A stretch of 64,000 nt of DNA from CAIVVT01 sp052145115 (lineage in GTDB: Bacteria; Acidobacteriota; Terriglobia; Bryobacterales; Bryobacteraceae), in assembly GCA_052145115.1 (NCBI GenBank), contig JBKQPG010000077.1, forward strand, positions 1 through 64,000. Direction: 5' to 3'. The notes beneath the pieces are model-generated. The model did no database searches. It was given only the letters and a program-made list of their open reading frames with translations, and was not told where the DNA came from. Positions 8,398 to 16,787 of this stretch are shown one piece after another. A program made the position numbers and the translations under genes. Every line of letters starts with the position of its first letter. The stretch's first letter is position 1.

Positions 8398-9555
8398 ATG
8401 ACCTCGAAAGAGCGATTGCTGACGGCGATCGGGCGGGGCGTCCCCGATCGTCTGCCCGCCACCACGCATCACGTGATGGCGCATTTCCTTAAGAGATACA
8501 TGGGCGGGCAGTCGATCCCGGAGTTCTTCGACGAGTTCGGGCTCGACGCAATCACGTGGACCGTGCCCCACAAGCCCGACCCTGCCAAGGGCGAGTATGC
8601 GGACCCGTTGCAGGGCGAGCCGGGGTTTCTCGAAAGCCGGCGGATCGCGTCGCCCGAGTGGCACGTCGAGTTCGAGGACGTCCCGGGGCGGGACCGCAAA
8701 ACCACGCGCTACCGTTTCGTCACCCCCAAGGGCGAGTTGAGCATGGTCATCGAGGAGGACGGATACTCGGCCTGGGTGGGGGAGCCGCTGATCAAAGAGA
8801 AAACGGATATCGAGCTCATCGGCGCGTTCGCCACGGCGCCCAAATGCGACGTGGAAGCGGTGAACCGGACGGTGGTGGAGATGGGCGAGCGGGGCATTGT
8901 GCGCGGTCACATCTGCTGTTTCGATGTGTTCGGGCAGCCCGGATGCTGGCAGGACGCCTGCTGTCTCGCCGGGACGCAAAACCTGATCCTGGCGGCGCAC
9001 GACGACCGGGAATGGGTCCACGAGTTCCTACGAATCCTCCAGGCACGCAAGCGGGTCTTTATCCAGTCGATGCAGGGCGCGCGCTACGATCTGGTCGAAT
9101 TCGGCGGCGGCGATGCCTCCTCGACCGTCATCTCGCCGAAGATGTTCGACCAGTTTGTCGCCCCCTACGATTCGGAACTGATCGCGGAAGCGCACGCGGC
9201 GGGCCAGCGGATCGTCTATCACACCTGCGGCGGCATGATGCCGCTGCTGGAGCGTATTGCGGCCATGGGGCCGGATGCCATGGAGACTTTCACGCCGGCT
9301 GCGATGGGCGGCGACGTGGACCTGGCGGAGGCGAAACGGCGGATCGGCGAGAAGGTATGCATGATTGGGGGGTTCGACCAGTTCCACTTCTTCAAGGGCG
9401 GCACGGAGGCACAGACGCGCGCCGAGGTACGCCGCTGCTTCGAGGCGGCGGGCGCGGGCGGCGGCTACATCCTGAGCCCGTCGGATCACTTCTTCGACGC
9501 GGATCCGGAGCTGATCCGGGCATTCGCGGATGAAAGCAGGCGGTGCGCTTACTAA
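8398..9555 (+). CDS. Uroporphyrinogen decarboxylase (URO-D) family protein, probably methyltransferase-like
   Basis: A 385-residue cytosolic protein with a URO-D/MtaA-type TIM barrel: start SKERLLTAIGRGVPDRLP, the central motif RYDLVEFGGGDASS, then VYHTCGGMMPLLE and a late GGFDQFHF. The His-x-Cys in HTCGG resembles the zinc-thiolate site of MtaA/MtbA corrinoid methyltransferases rather than true HemE, which lacks it. Haem synthesis is therefore unlikely; methyl transfer to or from an unknown substrate is more plausible. Its stop abuts the start of the next gene (TAAATG), so the two are co-transcribed and probably translationally coupled. Confidence 0.75.
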   Translation: MTSKERLLTAIGRGVPDRLPATTHHVMAHFLKRYMGGQSIPEFFDEFGLDAITWTVPHKPDPAKGEYADPLQGEPGFLESRRIASPEWHVEFEDVPGRDRKTTRYRFVTPKGELSMVIEEDGYSAWVGEPLIKEKTDIELIGAFATAPKCDVEAVNRTVVEMGERGIVRGHICCFDVFGQPGCWQDACCLAGTQNLILAAHDDREWVHEFLRILQARKRVFIQSMQGARYDLVEFGGGDASSTVISPKMFDQFVAPYDSELIAEAHAAGQRIVYHTCGGMMPLLERIAAMGPDAMETFTPAAMGGDVDLAEAKRRIGEKVCMIGGFDQFHFFKGGTEAQTRAEVRRCFEAAGAGGGYILSPSDHFFDADPELIRAFADESRRCAY

Positions 9556-10539
9556 ATGACTATCGGATTCATGCTGATCATTCTGGCGGGGCTGATGAAC
9601 GGCAGCTTTGCGACGCCCATGAAGCGTATGCCGGGCTGGCAGTGGGAGCATTGCTGGCTGGTGTGGTCATTCGTGGGCTTGATCGTCGTGCCGACGGCCG
9701 CGGTCCTGGCGACGGTTGCACATCCGTGGGAGCTGTACACGAGCGCGCCGCCCAGGTCGGTCATGCTGATCATAGGATTCGGGCTGTTGTGGGGCGTGGC
9801 TGCGATCCTGTTCGGGCTGGGCGTGAGCCGCGTAGGATTGGCGATCGGGTTTGGTGTGATCCTTGGAATCTCGGCCGCTGTTGGGGCCCTGATCCCGCTG
9901 CTATTTCTGCACCGGGAGAGCCTGTTGCGGAGGCCCGGTTTGCTCACCATGGCCGGGGTTGTGTTGTTGGTGCTGGGAGTGACGTGCTGCGCGGCGGCCG
10001 GGCGTATGAGGGAGGCTTCGCAGCCCGTGACGCGGGCGGGCCTGGCGATCTGCATTCTGAGCGGACTCGGCTCGGCGATGATCAATTTCGGCCTGGCCTT
10101 CGGCGCGGGGATCGTCGCGCGGGCCGAACAGACCGGGACCGCTGCGGCACACTCCATGAACGCGATCTGGCCGCTGCTGCTGTTCGGCGCCTTTGTGATC
10201 AATGCAGGTTACTGTGTTTACCTGATGCGCCGGCGGTCCGGGTTTGAAGCCTTTCGCCAAAGTCACGCGCTCACCAACCTGGGCTGGGGAGCGGTGATGG
10301 GCATTCTGTGGATGGGCAGCAACCTGGCCTACGCGTACGGAAGCAGGCGCCTGGGTCCGCTGGGCCTGGCGGTCGGTTGGCCGATCATGATGGGTTGCGT
10401 CGTTCTCACGGCGAATGGATGGGGGGTGGCGACCGGGGAGTGGCGCGGAGCGAGCGCGCGGGCCAAGGCGTGGATTGCCGTGGGTGTGGTGGCGCTGATC
10501 GCGGGAGTCGTGGTGACGGGCAGCGCGGGGACGACCTGA
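9556..10539 (+). CDS. rhaT: RhaT-like L-rhamnose/proton symporter family permease
   Basis: A 327-residue inner-membrane protein with about ten hydrophobic segments. It matches the RhaT branch of drug/metabolite transporters: the N-terminal GLMNGSFATPMKRM motif with WQWEHCW after it, and LGWGAVMGILWMGSNLAYAYG near residue 240. RhaT imports L-rhamnose with a proton. The ATG follows the URO-D stop codon with zero spacing. No rhamnose catabolic genes (rhaBAD) are visible in the window, so the true substrate may be another deoxy sugar or a compound handled by the URO-D partner. Confidence 0.8.
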   Translation: MTIGFMLIILAGLMNGSFATPMKRMPGWQWEHCWLVWSFVGLIVVPTAAVLATVAHPWELYTSAPPRSVMLIIGFGLLWGVAAILFGLGVSRVGLAIGFGVILGISAAVGALIPLLFLHRESLLRRPGLLTMAGVVLLVLGVTCCAAAGRMREASQPVTRAGLAICILSGLGSAMINFGLAFGAGIVARAEQTGTAAAHSMNAIWPLLLFGAFVINAGYCVYLMRRRSGFEAFRQSHALTNLGWGAVMGILWMGSNLAYAYGSRRLGPLGLAVGWPIMMGCVVLTANGWGVATGEWRGASARAKAWIAVGVVALIAGVVVTGSAGTT

Positions 10540-10594
10540 GATCTCCCGCAGGCGCCGGGCTGGTCCCCCCAACGCCGGTGCATCGATTGGGCTG

Positions 10595-13135
10595 CTATCG
10601 CAAGCCGGTCGCCAGGTGGAGCTCCTCGAGCTCCTGCTCGATGGAGTAGGCGTATTGCTGGCCGTCGGGCGAGATGCGGATGCGCTGAATGCCGGTGGTC
10701 AGGCCGGTACGGTCCACGGGGGCGACCTGCAGCAGCGGCGTGCGCGCGCCGGTCTTCCAATTCAGCCGGTAAACCCGGGCCGGCATCTCGCCACGGGCGT
10801 AGACGAACAGCGACGTTCCGTCCTGGCTCCAGCCGGCCAGACGCTCGCCGTCCCGCAGGCCGGCCAGCGCCAGCGGCGCGTCTCCGTTGAGCGGATAGAG
10901 CTTGGGAGGGCCGCCCGTCAAGGAGACGAAGTACTGGTCTCCGAGGACGGGTCCGATGCCGTCCATGCGCAGGCCCTCGGGGGTCAGCGGGCGCGGTTTG
11001 GCGGCGTGGATGTCGGTGGCGTAGCACCTTTGGCCGTGCCCCGGCTCGTGGCCGTCGAACCACACGCGCTGGCCGTCGGCCATGAGACCGGCCAGGGCGA
11101 TGCTGTAGCCGGGCACGGGGATGCGCGTTGTCTGGCCGGCCTCCAGAGGGGTGATGACGATGGTCTCGGGAGTGCTCTCCTCGACCATCACCAGCGAGCG
11201 GCCGTCGGGAGAGAAGACGGGCGCCGCAGCCTGGCCCAGCAGAACGGCCGGCGCGCCGCTGGTCTCGCGCAGATAGGCCACGGTTCCAGCGCCGGCGCCC
11301 TCGCCCGACTCGTCGAAGGAGACGTAGCGGCCGTCGGCCGAGAGACCGCACAGCCGCGACCAGTCGAGCCACGAGAGCTCGGTTTCAGGCGCGCTCGCGG
11401 GGCCGTGGAACAGCAGTTTCATACGGCTTTCCTGGTTGGTGAGAAGCACCCGGCCGTCCCTGGAGATATCCTGCAGGACCATGCTGACCGAGGAGCCGAA
11501 TAGCACCCGCTCCTTGCCGCCGGGCGTGATGGCGCGCAGGTCGTAGCGCAGGCCGCTGCGCGTGGCCGTGAACCAGATTTCATCGCCCGCCGGCGACCAG
11601 GCGATGCCCTGCGCGGCGACGAATCCATCGGCCACGACGGTCTTGCGGCCGTGCCGGTCGAGCAGCGCCAACGCGCCGCTGTCGTCGTTGCTCTGGGGGT
11701 GGTCGAAAAAGGCGATGCGCGTGCCGTCGGGCGAGATGCGCGGCTCCGAAACGTAACCGGCGGTGCGGTACAGGACATGCCCGGAGGGATATTCGAGGAC
11801 GCTGCCCATGTCGGTCTCGCGCACGATCAGCATCTGGTTCCCGTCGGGCGCGAACTCGGCGAAGTCGACGCGGTCCTGCAATACGCGTGGCTTGCCGCTG
11901 GCGAGCGGGGCGAGGGCCAGCGTTCCGGCTGGAGCAAAGCCGTTGGCGATGGCGTGGGGGTTCTGGCTCAACGCGAGTTCACCGGTCGAGGAGATGGAAT
12001 GCAGCTCCGTGTTGGGGAAACCCAGCGGGCGCGAGCCCGGGCTGTCGAAGCGGGCGGTGAAAACTTCGCTGGGCTCATCCTCCCATTTGGCGCTGTAGAC
12101 CGCGCTCTGGCCGTCGGGCGTGAAACGGGCAGTCCGAATCACGCCGCGGCGGAAGGTGAGGCGGTGGAAGGTGATGGGCCGAGCCGGCCGGAAATAGAGC
12201 ACGGCGAGACCGGCGGCGCATAGCAGGGACAGCCCGGCGAGGGCCCATGGCAGCCAGCGTCCGTGGCTGGCTGGCGCCAGCGGCGGCGTGGGCGGGCCGC
12301 CGGTTGGCGAGATCGAGTCCAGGGCGAAGACGATGTCGCGGGCGGACTGGAAACGCTGCTCCGGACTCTTTTCGAGGCAATGGGAGACGATGCGGCGCAG
12401 GGCCGGATTGGGGACAGTGTCGAGGTCGGGTTCCCTGGTGAGAACAGCGGTGAAGAGATCGGCCGTGGAATCGCCCTTGAAAGCGCGTTCGCCGGTCAGC
12501 ATCTCGAGCAGCACACAGCCGAAGCTGAACAGGTCAGTGCGCTGGTCGACGGGCTGCCCGCAGGCCTGTTCCGGAGACATGTAAGCCACAGTGCCCACCA
12601 CGGCGCCGGTGCTCGACCTGGAGCTCAGCGTGGGAGCATCGCTGGAGGGAGCGGCGGCGGCGGCTTTGGCCAGCCCGAAATCCAGGATCTTGACGTGGCC
12701 GTCGCGGGTGAGGAACAGATTGTCGGGCTTGATGTCCCGATGGACGATGCCTTTGGCGTGCGCGGCGGCCAGTCCGGCGGCGATCTGGCGGGCGTAATCG
12801 ATGGCCCGGCCGGGAGTGAGCGGGCCGCGGCTGAGGCGATCGCGCAGCGTCTCGCCGGTCAGGAACTCGGCCACCAGATAGGGGCATTGTTCATGCGTGC
12901 CGATGTCATAGATGGCCAGGATATTGGGATGATTCAAAGCGCCGGCGGAACGGGCTTCCAACTGGAAGCGGCGCAGGCGGTCGGCGTCCTGGGCGAAGGA
13001 CTCCGGCAGGATCTTGACGGCGACATCGCGCTGCAGGCGCGTGTCGCGCGCTTTGTACACCTCTCCCATGCCGCCGGCGCCGATCGGGGCGACGATCTCA
13101 TAGGGTCCCAGACGGATGCCGGCGGTGAATTGCAT
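10595..13135 (-). CDS. Receptor-type Ser/Thr protein kinase with extracytoplasmic TolB/WD40-like propeller
   Basis: An 846-residue membrane kinase. The Hanks-type kinase domain (about 10-275) is complete: glycine loop GAGGMGEV (19-26), Lys41 in VAVK, HRDIKPDN (catalytic Asp134), DFG (152-154) and SPEQ. A single membrane span follows at about 293-314 (WLPWALAGLSLLCAAGLA). The remainder (about 320-846) has repeated beta-blade motifs such as SPDGRSLVMVEES, SADGRYVSF and APDGNQMLIV, typical of PD40/TolB-like propellers. This architecture is very common in Acidobacteriota. The propeller probably senses a periplasmic ligand and the kinase phosphorylates unknown targets. It is convergent with the rhaT-like gene and monocistronic. 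Confidence 0.9.
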   Translation of the reverse strand: MQFTAGIRLGPYEIVAPIGAGGMGEVYKARDTRLQRDVAVKILPESFAQDADRLRRFQLEARSAGALNHPNILAIYDIGTHEQCPYLVAEFLTGETLRDRLSRGPLTPGRAIDYARQIAAGLAAAHAKGIVHRDIKPDNLFLTRDGHVKILDFGLAKAAAAAPSSDAPTLSSRSSTGAVVGTVAYMSPEQACGQPVDQRTDLFSFGCVLLEMLTGERAFKGDSTADLFTAVLTREPDLDTVPNPALRRIVSHCLEKSPEQRFQSARDIVFALDSISPTGGPPTPPLAPASHGRWLPWALAGLSLLCAAGLAVLYFRPARPITFHRLTFRRGVIRTARFTPDGQSAVYSAKWEDEPSEVFTARFDSPGSRPLGFPNTELHSISSTGELALSQNPHAIANGFAPAGTLALAPLASGKPRVLQDRVDFAEFAPDGNQMLIVRETDMGSVLEYPSGHVLYRTAGYVSEPRISPDGTRIAFFDHPQSNDDSGALALLDRHGRKTVVADGFVAAQGIAWSPAGDEIWFTATRSGLRYDLRAITPGGKERVLFGSSVSMVLQDISRDGRVLLTNQESRMKLLFHGPASAPETELSWLDWSRLCGLSADGRYVSFDESGEGAGAGTVAYLRETSGAPAVLLGQAAAPVFSPDGRSLVMVEESTPETIVITPLEAGQTTRIPVPGYSIALAGLMADGQRVWFDGHEPGHGQRCYATDIHAAKPRPLTPEGLRMDGIGPVLGDQYFVSLTGGPPKLYPLNGDAPLALAGLRDGERLAGWSQDGTSLFVYARGEMPARVYRLNWKTGARTPLLQVAPVDRTGLTTGIQRIRISPDGQQYAYSIEQELEELHLATGLR

Positions 13136-13160
13136 CTCAGCCTATCTGTGTGATTTTACC

Positions 13161-13243
13161 CCGGATGTTGCGCCACGATCGCAGCGAGGCGCGATGAGGG
13201 GGCTGCAGATGCAAGGCGCGCGACCGGAGCCGCCCGCAGGCGT
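13161..13243. repeat. Solo half of a MITE-like dispersed repeat
   Basis: These 83 bp match the reverse complement of the right part of the element at 15761-15940 (positions about 15936 down to 15854) with only three mismatches by direct reading. It carries one terminal sequence (ccggatgttgcgcca) and stops abruptly after gcaggcgt. It sits between the divergent kinase and small hypothetical gene, so it may contribute to or disrupt their promoters. Confidence 0.7.
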
Positions 13244-13275
13244 TGCGGTCACGCTACGCTGTTGGAAGATCCCGC

Positions 13276-13569
13276 ATGGCTGGCATGAAACGCTCCTTGG
13301 TCCGCCGCCTGGCGCTGCTCGCCGCAGGGCTGTTGACGCTGTACATCGGCGACAACCTGGTGCTGCGCTTCCGGATCTGGAGGAACCTGCAACCCTACGG
13401 CTCGGTGCTGGTGAAGCGCTACTTCGCCATCAAACACAAGGACCAGCGGGTGGAGTTTGTCTCCACCGATCCGCAACAGCGGCCGTGCGCGAACTCGCTG
13501 CTGCCCCAATTGGGATACAAGCCGTGCTGGTATGTCGGGCGGACGACGGTCGAACGGATCGACATGTGA
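13276..13569 (+). CDS. Small membrane-anchored hypothetical protein
   Basis: A 97-residue protein starting at ATG 13276, chosen because GGAAG (13264-13268) lies 7 bp upstream; a start 33 bp earlier would fall close to the repeat copy. A basic N-terminus (MAGMKRSLVRR) precedes one hydrophobic segment (LALLAAGLLTLYIGDNLVL), then a basic soluble tail with two Cys residues (QRPCANSLL and GYKPCWYVGR). The pattern suggests a single-span inner-membrane protein with a periplasmic tail that could form a disulphide. I do not recognise a family. Confidence 0.65.
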   Translation: MAGMKRSLVRRLALLAAGLLTLYIGDNLVLRFRIWRNLQPYGSVLVKRYFAIKHKDQRVEFVSTDPQQRPCANSLLPQLGYKPCWYVGRTTVERIDM

Positions 13570-13597
13570 GCCGCCGGCGGCGGATCACTTCCAGGCG

Positions 13598-14356
13598 TTA
13601 CTTCCAGATGACCGGGCCCTGATCCAGATGCCGGAACCAGATGTTGCGGAAACGCATCTTGGTGGTCGGCGCGCCGGGGAAGCCGCTGTGATCCTGCAAC
13701 AGGACGGGGCCCTCGGGGCAGCCCTTGTCCTGACCGCTGCGGGCGATGCTGATGTGGTCCTGGACCAGGACGCCGTTCAGGAGCACGGTGACGGTGGCCA
13801 GGTCGGTGACATTGCCGAAAGCGTCGCAGCGCGGGGCGTGGAAGACGATGTCGTAGGTGGACCATTGCTGGGGCGGACGCGCGGGGTTCACCAGCGGCGC
13901 GGCCTGACCGTACAACGAGCCGACGGCGCCCTCGGCGTAGGTCGGATTCTGGTAGGAGTCGAGAATCTGGATCTCCCATTTGGCGTGCAGGTAGACGCCG
14001 CTGTTGCCACGAAGCTGGCTATGCTGCTCGGGCATGTTGGGGGGTATGAACTCGAGGTGGATCTGGGCGTCGCGGAAGGTCTCCTTTGAGACCATGTCGC
14101 CGACGCCGGTGAGGCAGGCCATGACGCCGTCCTCGACCGTGCAGCGGCAGGGCTCGCCGTCCTTGAAGCGCACCCAGTGGGAGACGTCCTTGCCGTCGAA
14201 CAGCACCACGGCGTCAGAGGGCGGGACGGTGGCCGAGCCGGGATCGACCACCCGCGGCTGCGGACCCTCGTTCTTAGGCGGGGCGGCGAGGAGCAGGCTG
14301 GCCCCCAGGCAGATTACGGAGAAGATGCAGAAGATGCGTCGGATCATGACGTACAT
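13598..14356 (-). CDS. Secreted DUF1080 (3-keto-disaccharide hydrolase-like) protein
   Basis: A protein of about 252 residues; I choose ATG 14356 (MYVMIRRIFCIFSV) because it directly precedes a clear signal peptide ending near LLAAPP. ATG 14347 is an alternative. The mature part is a DUF1080/laminin-G-like jelly roll: VVLFDGKDVSHWVRF, DAQIHLEFIPP, GNSGVYLHAKWEIQILDS and TVLLNGVLVQD. Members bind or cleave disaccharides, including 3-keto-glycosides in characterised cases. An insertion with several Cys residues (EPCRCTVEDGVMACL) is present. It probably acts in the periplasm or outside on plant- or microbe-derived sugars. No operon partner. Confidence 0.85.
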   Translation of the reverse strand: MYVMIRRIFCIFSVICLGASLLLAAPPKNEGPQPRVVDPGSATVPPSDAVVLFDGKDVSHWVRFKDGEPCRCTVEDGVMACLTGVGDMVSKETFRDAQIHLEFIPPNMPEQHSQLRGNSGVYLHAKWEIQILDSYQNPTYAEGAVGSLYGQAAPLVNPARPPQQWSTYDIVFHAPRCDAFGNVTDLATVTVLLNGVLVQDHISIARSGQDKGCPEGPVLLQDHSGFPGAPTTKMRFRNIWFRHLDQGPVIWK

Positions 14357-14469
14357 CCTATCGCCTCGGGACGCGGGCCGGCGGAGCCAGCAGGTTGCTG
14401 AAAAAGCCGATTGACCGCTCCTTGCAGTCGCGGCTCCGTGACGCACGGCTCAGAAACACGCTCAAAAAC

Positions 14470-14508
14470 GTCGGCTTGAATGCCGACGCAGCAGACAAGA
14501 ATGTCTGC
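14470..14508. repeat. Double-hairpin palindromic repeat (REP-like)
   Basis: Hairpin one: gtcggc (14470-14475) pairs with gccgac (14482-14487) over a 6-nt loop. Hairpin two: gcagaca (14491-14497) pairs with tgtctgc (14502-14508) over a 4-nt loop. They lie 3 bp apart with related loops (ttgaat and agaa). Paired short palindromes in intergenic DNA are typical of REP/BIME elements; no other copy is visible in this window. Confidence 0.55.
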
Positions 14509-14530
14509 GCCACGATGCAAAAACGCGTTT

Positions 14531-14548
14531 TTGGAGGAACAAAGCCAA
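14531..14548. repeat. 18-bp sequence repeated at 39758-39775
   Basis: ttggaggaacaaagccaa occurs here and again, identical and in the same orientation, at 39758-39775, both in non-coding DNA. An 18-bp exact match is unlikely by chance in 64 kb, so these may be conserved parts of a dispersed element. The flanks are not obviously alike, though each copy is followed by dyad-like sequence. Confidence 0.5.
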
Positions 14549-14705
14549 ATATCGACTTTGCTTTTTAGATCCACAGACGTAGAAGGCTATCTTTCGGGCT
14601 TGTATTCGCCAGTTATTCGGTTTTCAAAGAACGCTGTTGCCAGGCGCGCAAATGCGGACTCGCTGATTGATGCTACACCTGCATGTCAAGCGATTCTCGA
14701 CCGGT

Positions 14706-15719
14706 TCAGCCCAGCAGTTCTTCCAGGGTAATGACTTCCGTGCCCAGTTTTTGGACGACCCGGGCGGCGGCGTGCAGGCCGAGCTCGGCGGCGAGGGGCA
14801 GAGTGGCTCCGGCGGCGACGGCGACGGCGAGCGTGGCCAGGACGGTGTCGCCCGCGCCGGTGACGTCGTAGACGCTGCGGGCCAGAGCGGCAAAGTGGCG
14901 CGGGGCATTCTGCACGCCCTGGCCGGGCGCGGGGCCGGGCTCGAAGAGCGTCATCCCGTCGGCGCCTTCCGTGACCAGCAGGGCGCCTCCGTCAAGGCCG
15001 GCGAGGACCACAGCCGCGGCGGCCAGCGTGTCGGCGTGGTTCAATACGGGTCGCCGGGCGAGAACCCCAAGCTCCAGGCGATTGGGTTTAAGCAAAGTGA
15101 CGCCGCGCCAGGGGGCCAGGGAGGCGGTCTTGGGGTCGGCGAGGACGGGCTTGCCGCCGGCGCGGGCGAGTTCGATCAGGCGGGGGACGAGCGCGGCGGC
15201 TAGCACGCCTTTGCCATAGTCGGAGAGCACAACGGCATCGGATTGGGGCAAAGCGGATTCAAATCGGGCCAGGAGCGCGGCTGCGGTTTCCGCAGAAAGG
15301 GGGGCCGTGGATTCATCGTCCAGACGCACGACCTGCTGCTGATGGGCCACGACGCGGGTCTTGACGGAAGTCGGGCGGGCGGGGTCGGCGAGCAGGGAAG
15401 CCGCGGAAACGCCCTTCAGCTCCAGGCAGCGGGCGAGCGCGGCGGCGGCCTCATCGCAGCCCGTGACGCCCAGTAGCGTAACCGATGCGCCCAGTGCGGC
15501 GATGTTGGCGGCGGTGTTGGCCGCGCCGCCGGGAGCAGCGACCTCGCCCGTCTTATGGACGATGGGGACCGGGGCCTCGGGCGAAATGCGCGACACGGAG
15601 CCGTAAATGTAGCGGTCGAGCATGACGTCGCCGACGACGAGGAGACGGGTGGAGGGGAAGCGCTGAAGCAGGGCGGCGTGAGGAGAGATGGAAGCAGGCA
15701 CGAACGAGCTCCTCTCCAT
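14706..15719 (-). CDS. rfaE1: D-glycero-beta-D-manno-heptose-7-phosphate kinase (PfkB family, kinase-only)
   Basis: A 337-residue cytosolic sugar kinase from ATG 15719 (a TTG lies 15 bp upstream). PfkB hallmarks are present: LLVVGDVMLDRYIYGSVSRI near the start, GGAANTAANIAALGA (substrate/Gly-rich) and DVTGAGDTVLATLA near residue 285 with the catalytic Asp. The SRISPEAPVPIV sequence and overall pattern fit HldE/RfaE domain I, which makes heptose-1,7-bisphosphate for the ADP-heptose of LPS inner core. The second (nucleotidyltransferase) domain of E. coli HldE is missing, so a separate RfaE2 must exist elsewhere if the pathway is complete. A MITE-like repeat lies directly upstream. Confidence 0.85.
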   Translation of the reverse strand: MERSSFVPASISPHAALLQRFPSTRLLVVGDVMLDRYIYGSVSRISPEAPVPIVHKTGEVAAPGGAANTAANIAALGASVTLLGVTGCDEAAAALARCLELKGVSAASLLADPARPTSVKTRVVAHQQQVVRLDDESTAPLSAETAAALLARFESALPQSDAVVLSDYGKGVLAAALVPRLIELARAGGKPVLADPKTASLAPWRGVTLLKPNRLELGVLARRPVLNHADTLAAAAVVLAGLDGGALLVTEGADGMTLFEPGPAPGQGVQNAPRHFAALARSVYDVTGAGDTVLATLAVAVAAGATLPLAAELGLHAAARVVQKLGTEVITLEELLG

Positions 15720-15760
15720 GTTTGCACGGCTCAAGCGGGTGTGGAGGGCGGAGGACTTCT

Positions 15761-15940
15761 AGCCCGGATGTTGCACCAACAATCGGCTGCGGCGCGCGAT
15801 AGGGCCGCATCTACTTCGTTGCGCTCCGTCGCCGTCCTCAACGTTCCACCAAGTACGCCTGCGGGCGGCTCCGGTCGCGCGCCTTGTATCTGCAGCCCTC
15901 TCATCGCGCCTCGCTGCGATCGTGGTGCAACATCCGGGCT
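15761..15940. mobile_element. MITE-like element with perfect 18-bp terminal inverted repeats
   Basis: The 180-bp element is bounded by agcccggatgttgcacca (15761-15778) and its exact reverse complement (15923-15940). Imperfect pairing continues inward for about 50 bp on each side, so the whole unit could fold as a long hairpin. It encodes no protein. A half copy lies at 13161-13243 and a small degenerate derivative at 39382-39434. No target-site duplication is obvious. It fits a non-autonomous transposon or a large palindromic repeat family mobilised in trans. Confidence 0.75.
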
Positions 15941-16025
15941 GGTTGCGGCGACGCCTTAGTCCAGGACGGCGGCGGCCGGAAGATCGATTCTGAGCCTCGA
16001 GCCGCGCGGGCGCCAACGAGGAAGT

Positions 16026-16787
16026 TCAGGATCCGGCGGGGGCATGGGCGGTGTCGTCTTGCGCTTCAGAGGCCGGTTCGACGGCGAAGGAGGTGAGCGG
16101 CGCGAAACGGTAGCGGATCAGGGTGAACAGGGCTTCCAGGCCGTCCTGCCAGCGGATTTTCTTACCCCCCAGGACACCGCGCGGGTTATAAGAGATCGGG
16201 ACCTCGTGGATGCGGTAGCCCAGGCGCCGCAGCTTGGCCGTGACTTCGGCGCAGAACTCGAAGCGGATGCAGCGCAGCCGCAGGCGCTGAATCACAGCGC
16301 GGCGGAAGGCCTTGTAGGCCGTGGCCTGATCGGTGATGCACGCGCCGAAGAGCAGATTGGCGGTGTGAGTCAGAATCTTGTTGGCGATCCAGTTGCGTTT
16401 CCGCATTCCGCGCACGCCGCGCAGGAACCTGGAGCCGAAGACGACGTCCGCGGCGCCGGAGACGATGGGCGCAAGCACGGCGGTGTAATCGCGGGGATCG
16501 TATTCGAGGTCGCCATCCTGAATCAGGATGATGTCGCCGCTCGCGCGGGCCAGCCCGAGCCGGATGGCGGCGCCCTTGCCGAAATTGACGGGCGAATGAT
16601 GCACGACGACAAAATGCGATTCGCGGTAGCGTTCCAGCACTGCGCGGGTAGAGTCTGTGGAACCGTCGTCCACGACGATGATTTCCTTTTCACAGACCGA
16701 GGGGAGCGGGGCCGCGGCGACGCGTTCCAGAACCATCGGGAGCAGCAGTGCTTCGTTGTAGACCGGGATCACGATGGAGACGATCAT
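16026..16787 (-). CDS. Glycosyltransferase family 2 (DPM1-like), polyprenyl-phosphate type
   Basis: A 253-residue GT-A-fold enzyme. Motifs: VIPVYNEALLL (residues 6-16), IIVVDDGSTDST, VNFGKGAAIRLGL, the DxD-like IQDGDLEYDP and the RGVRGMRKRN region. This spacing matches bacterial dolichol-phosphate mannosyltransferase-like enzymes that load a sugar on undecaprenyl phosphate. No C-terminal membrane spans are present, so it is a peripheral membrane enzyme. ATG 16787 overlaps the stop of the upstream methyltransferase (ATGA), so the pair is translationally coupled. The product likely feeds surface-glycan assembly, perhaps as donor for the GT-C-like protein at 24.6-27.1 kb (inference). Confidence 0.85.
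   Translation of the reverse strand: MIVSIVIPVYNEALLLPMVLERVAAAPLPSVCEKEIIVVDDGSTDSTRAVLERYRESHFVVVHHSPVNFGKGAAIRLGLARASGDIILIQDGDLEYDPRDYTAVLAPIVSGAADVVFGSRFLRGVRGMRKRNWIANKILTHTANLLFGACITDQATAYKAFRRAVIQRLRLRCIRFEFCAEVTAKLRRLGYRIHEVPISYNPRGVLGGKKIRWQDGLEALFTLIRYRFAPLTSFAVEPASEAQDDTAHAPAGS

Larger units (their letters stand above)
14357..14705. other. 349-bp intergenic region with palindromic repeats, lower GC
   Basis: No supported gene. The left part holds a pair of adjacent hairpins (14470-14508), then an 18-bp sequence shared with position 39758. The region 14530-14690 is clearly more AT-rich than its surroundings. It separates the divergent DUF1080 gene and the 3' end of the heptose kinase gene. 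Confidence 0.5.

Noticed and set aside
8398..9555. HemE (haem biosynthesis) assignment for the URO-D family gene
   Set aside because: The HTCGG zinc-type motif and overall length fit MtaA/MtbA-like members better, and no other haem genes are nearby.
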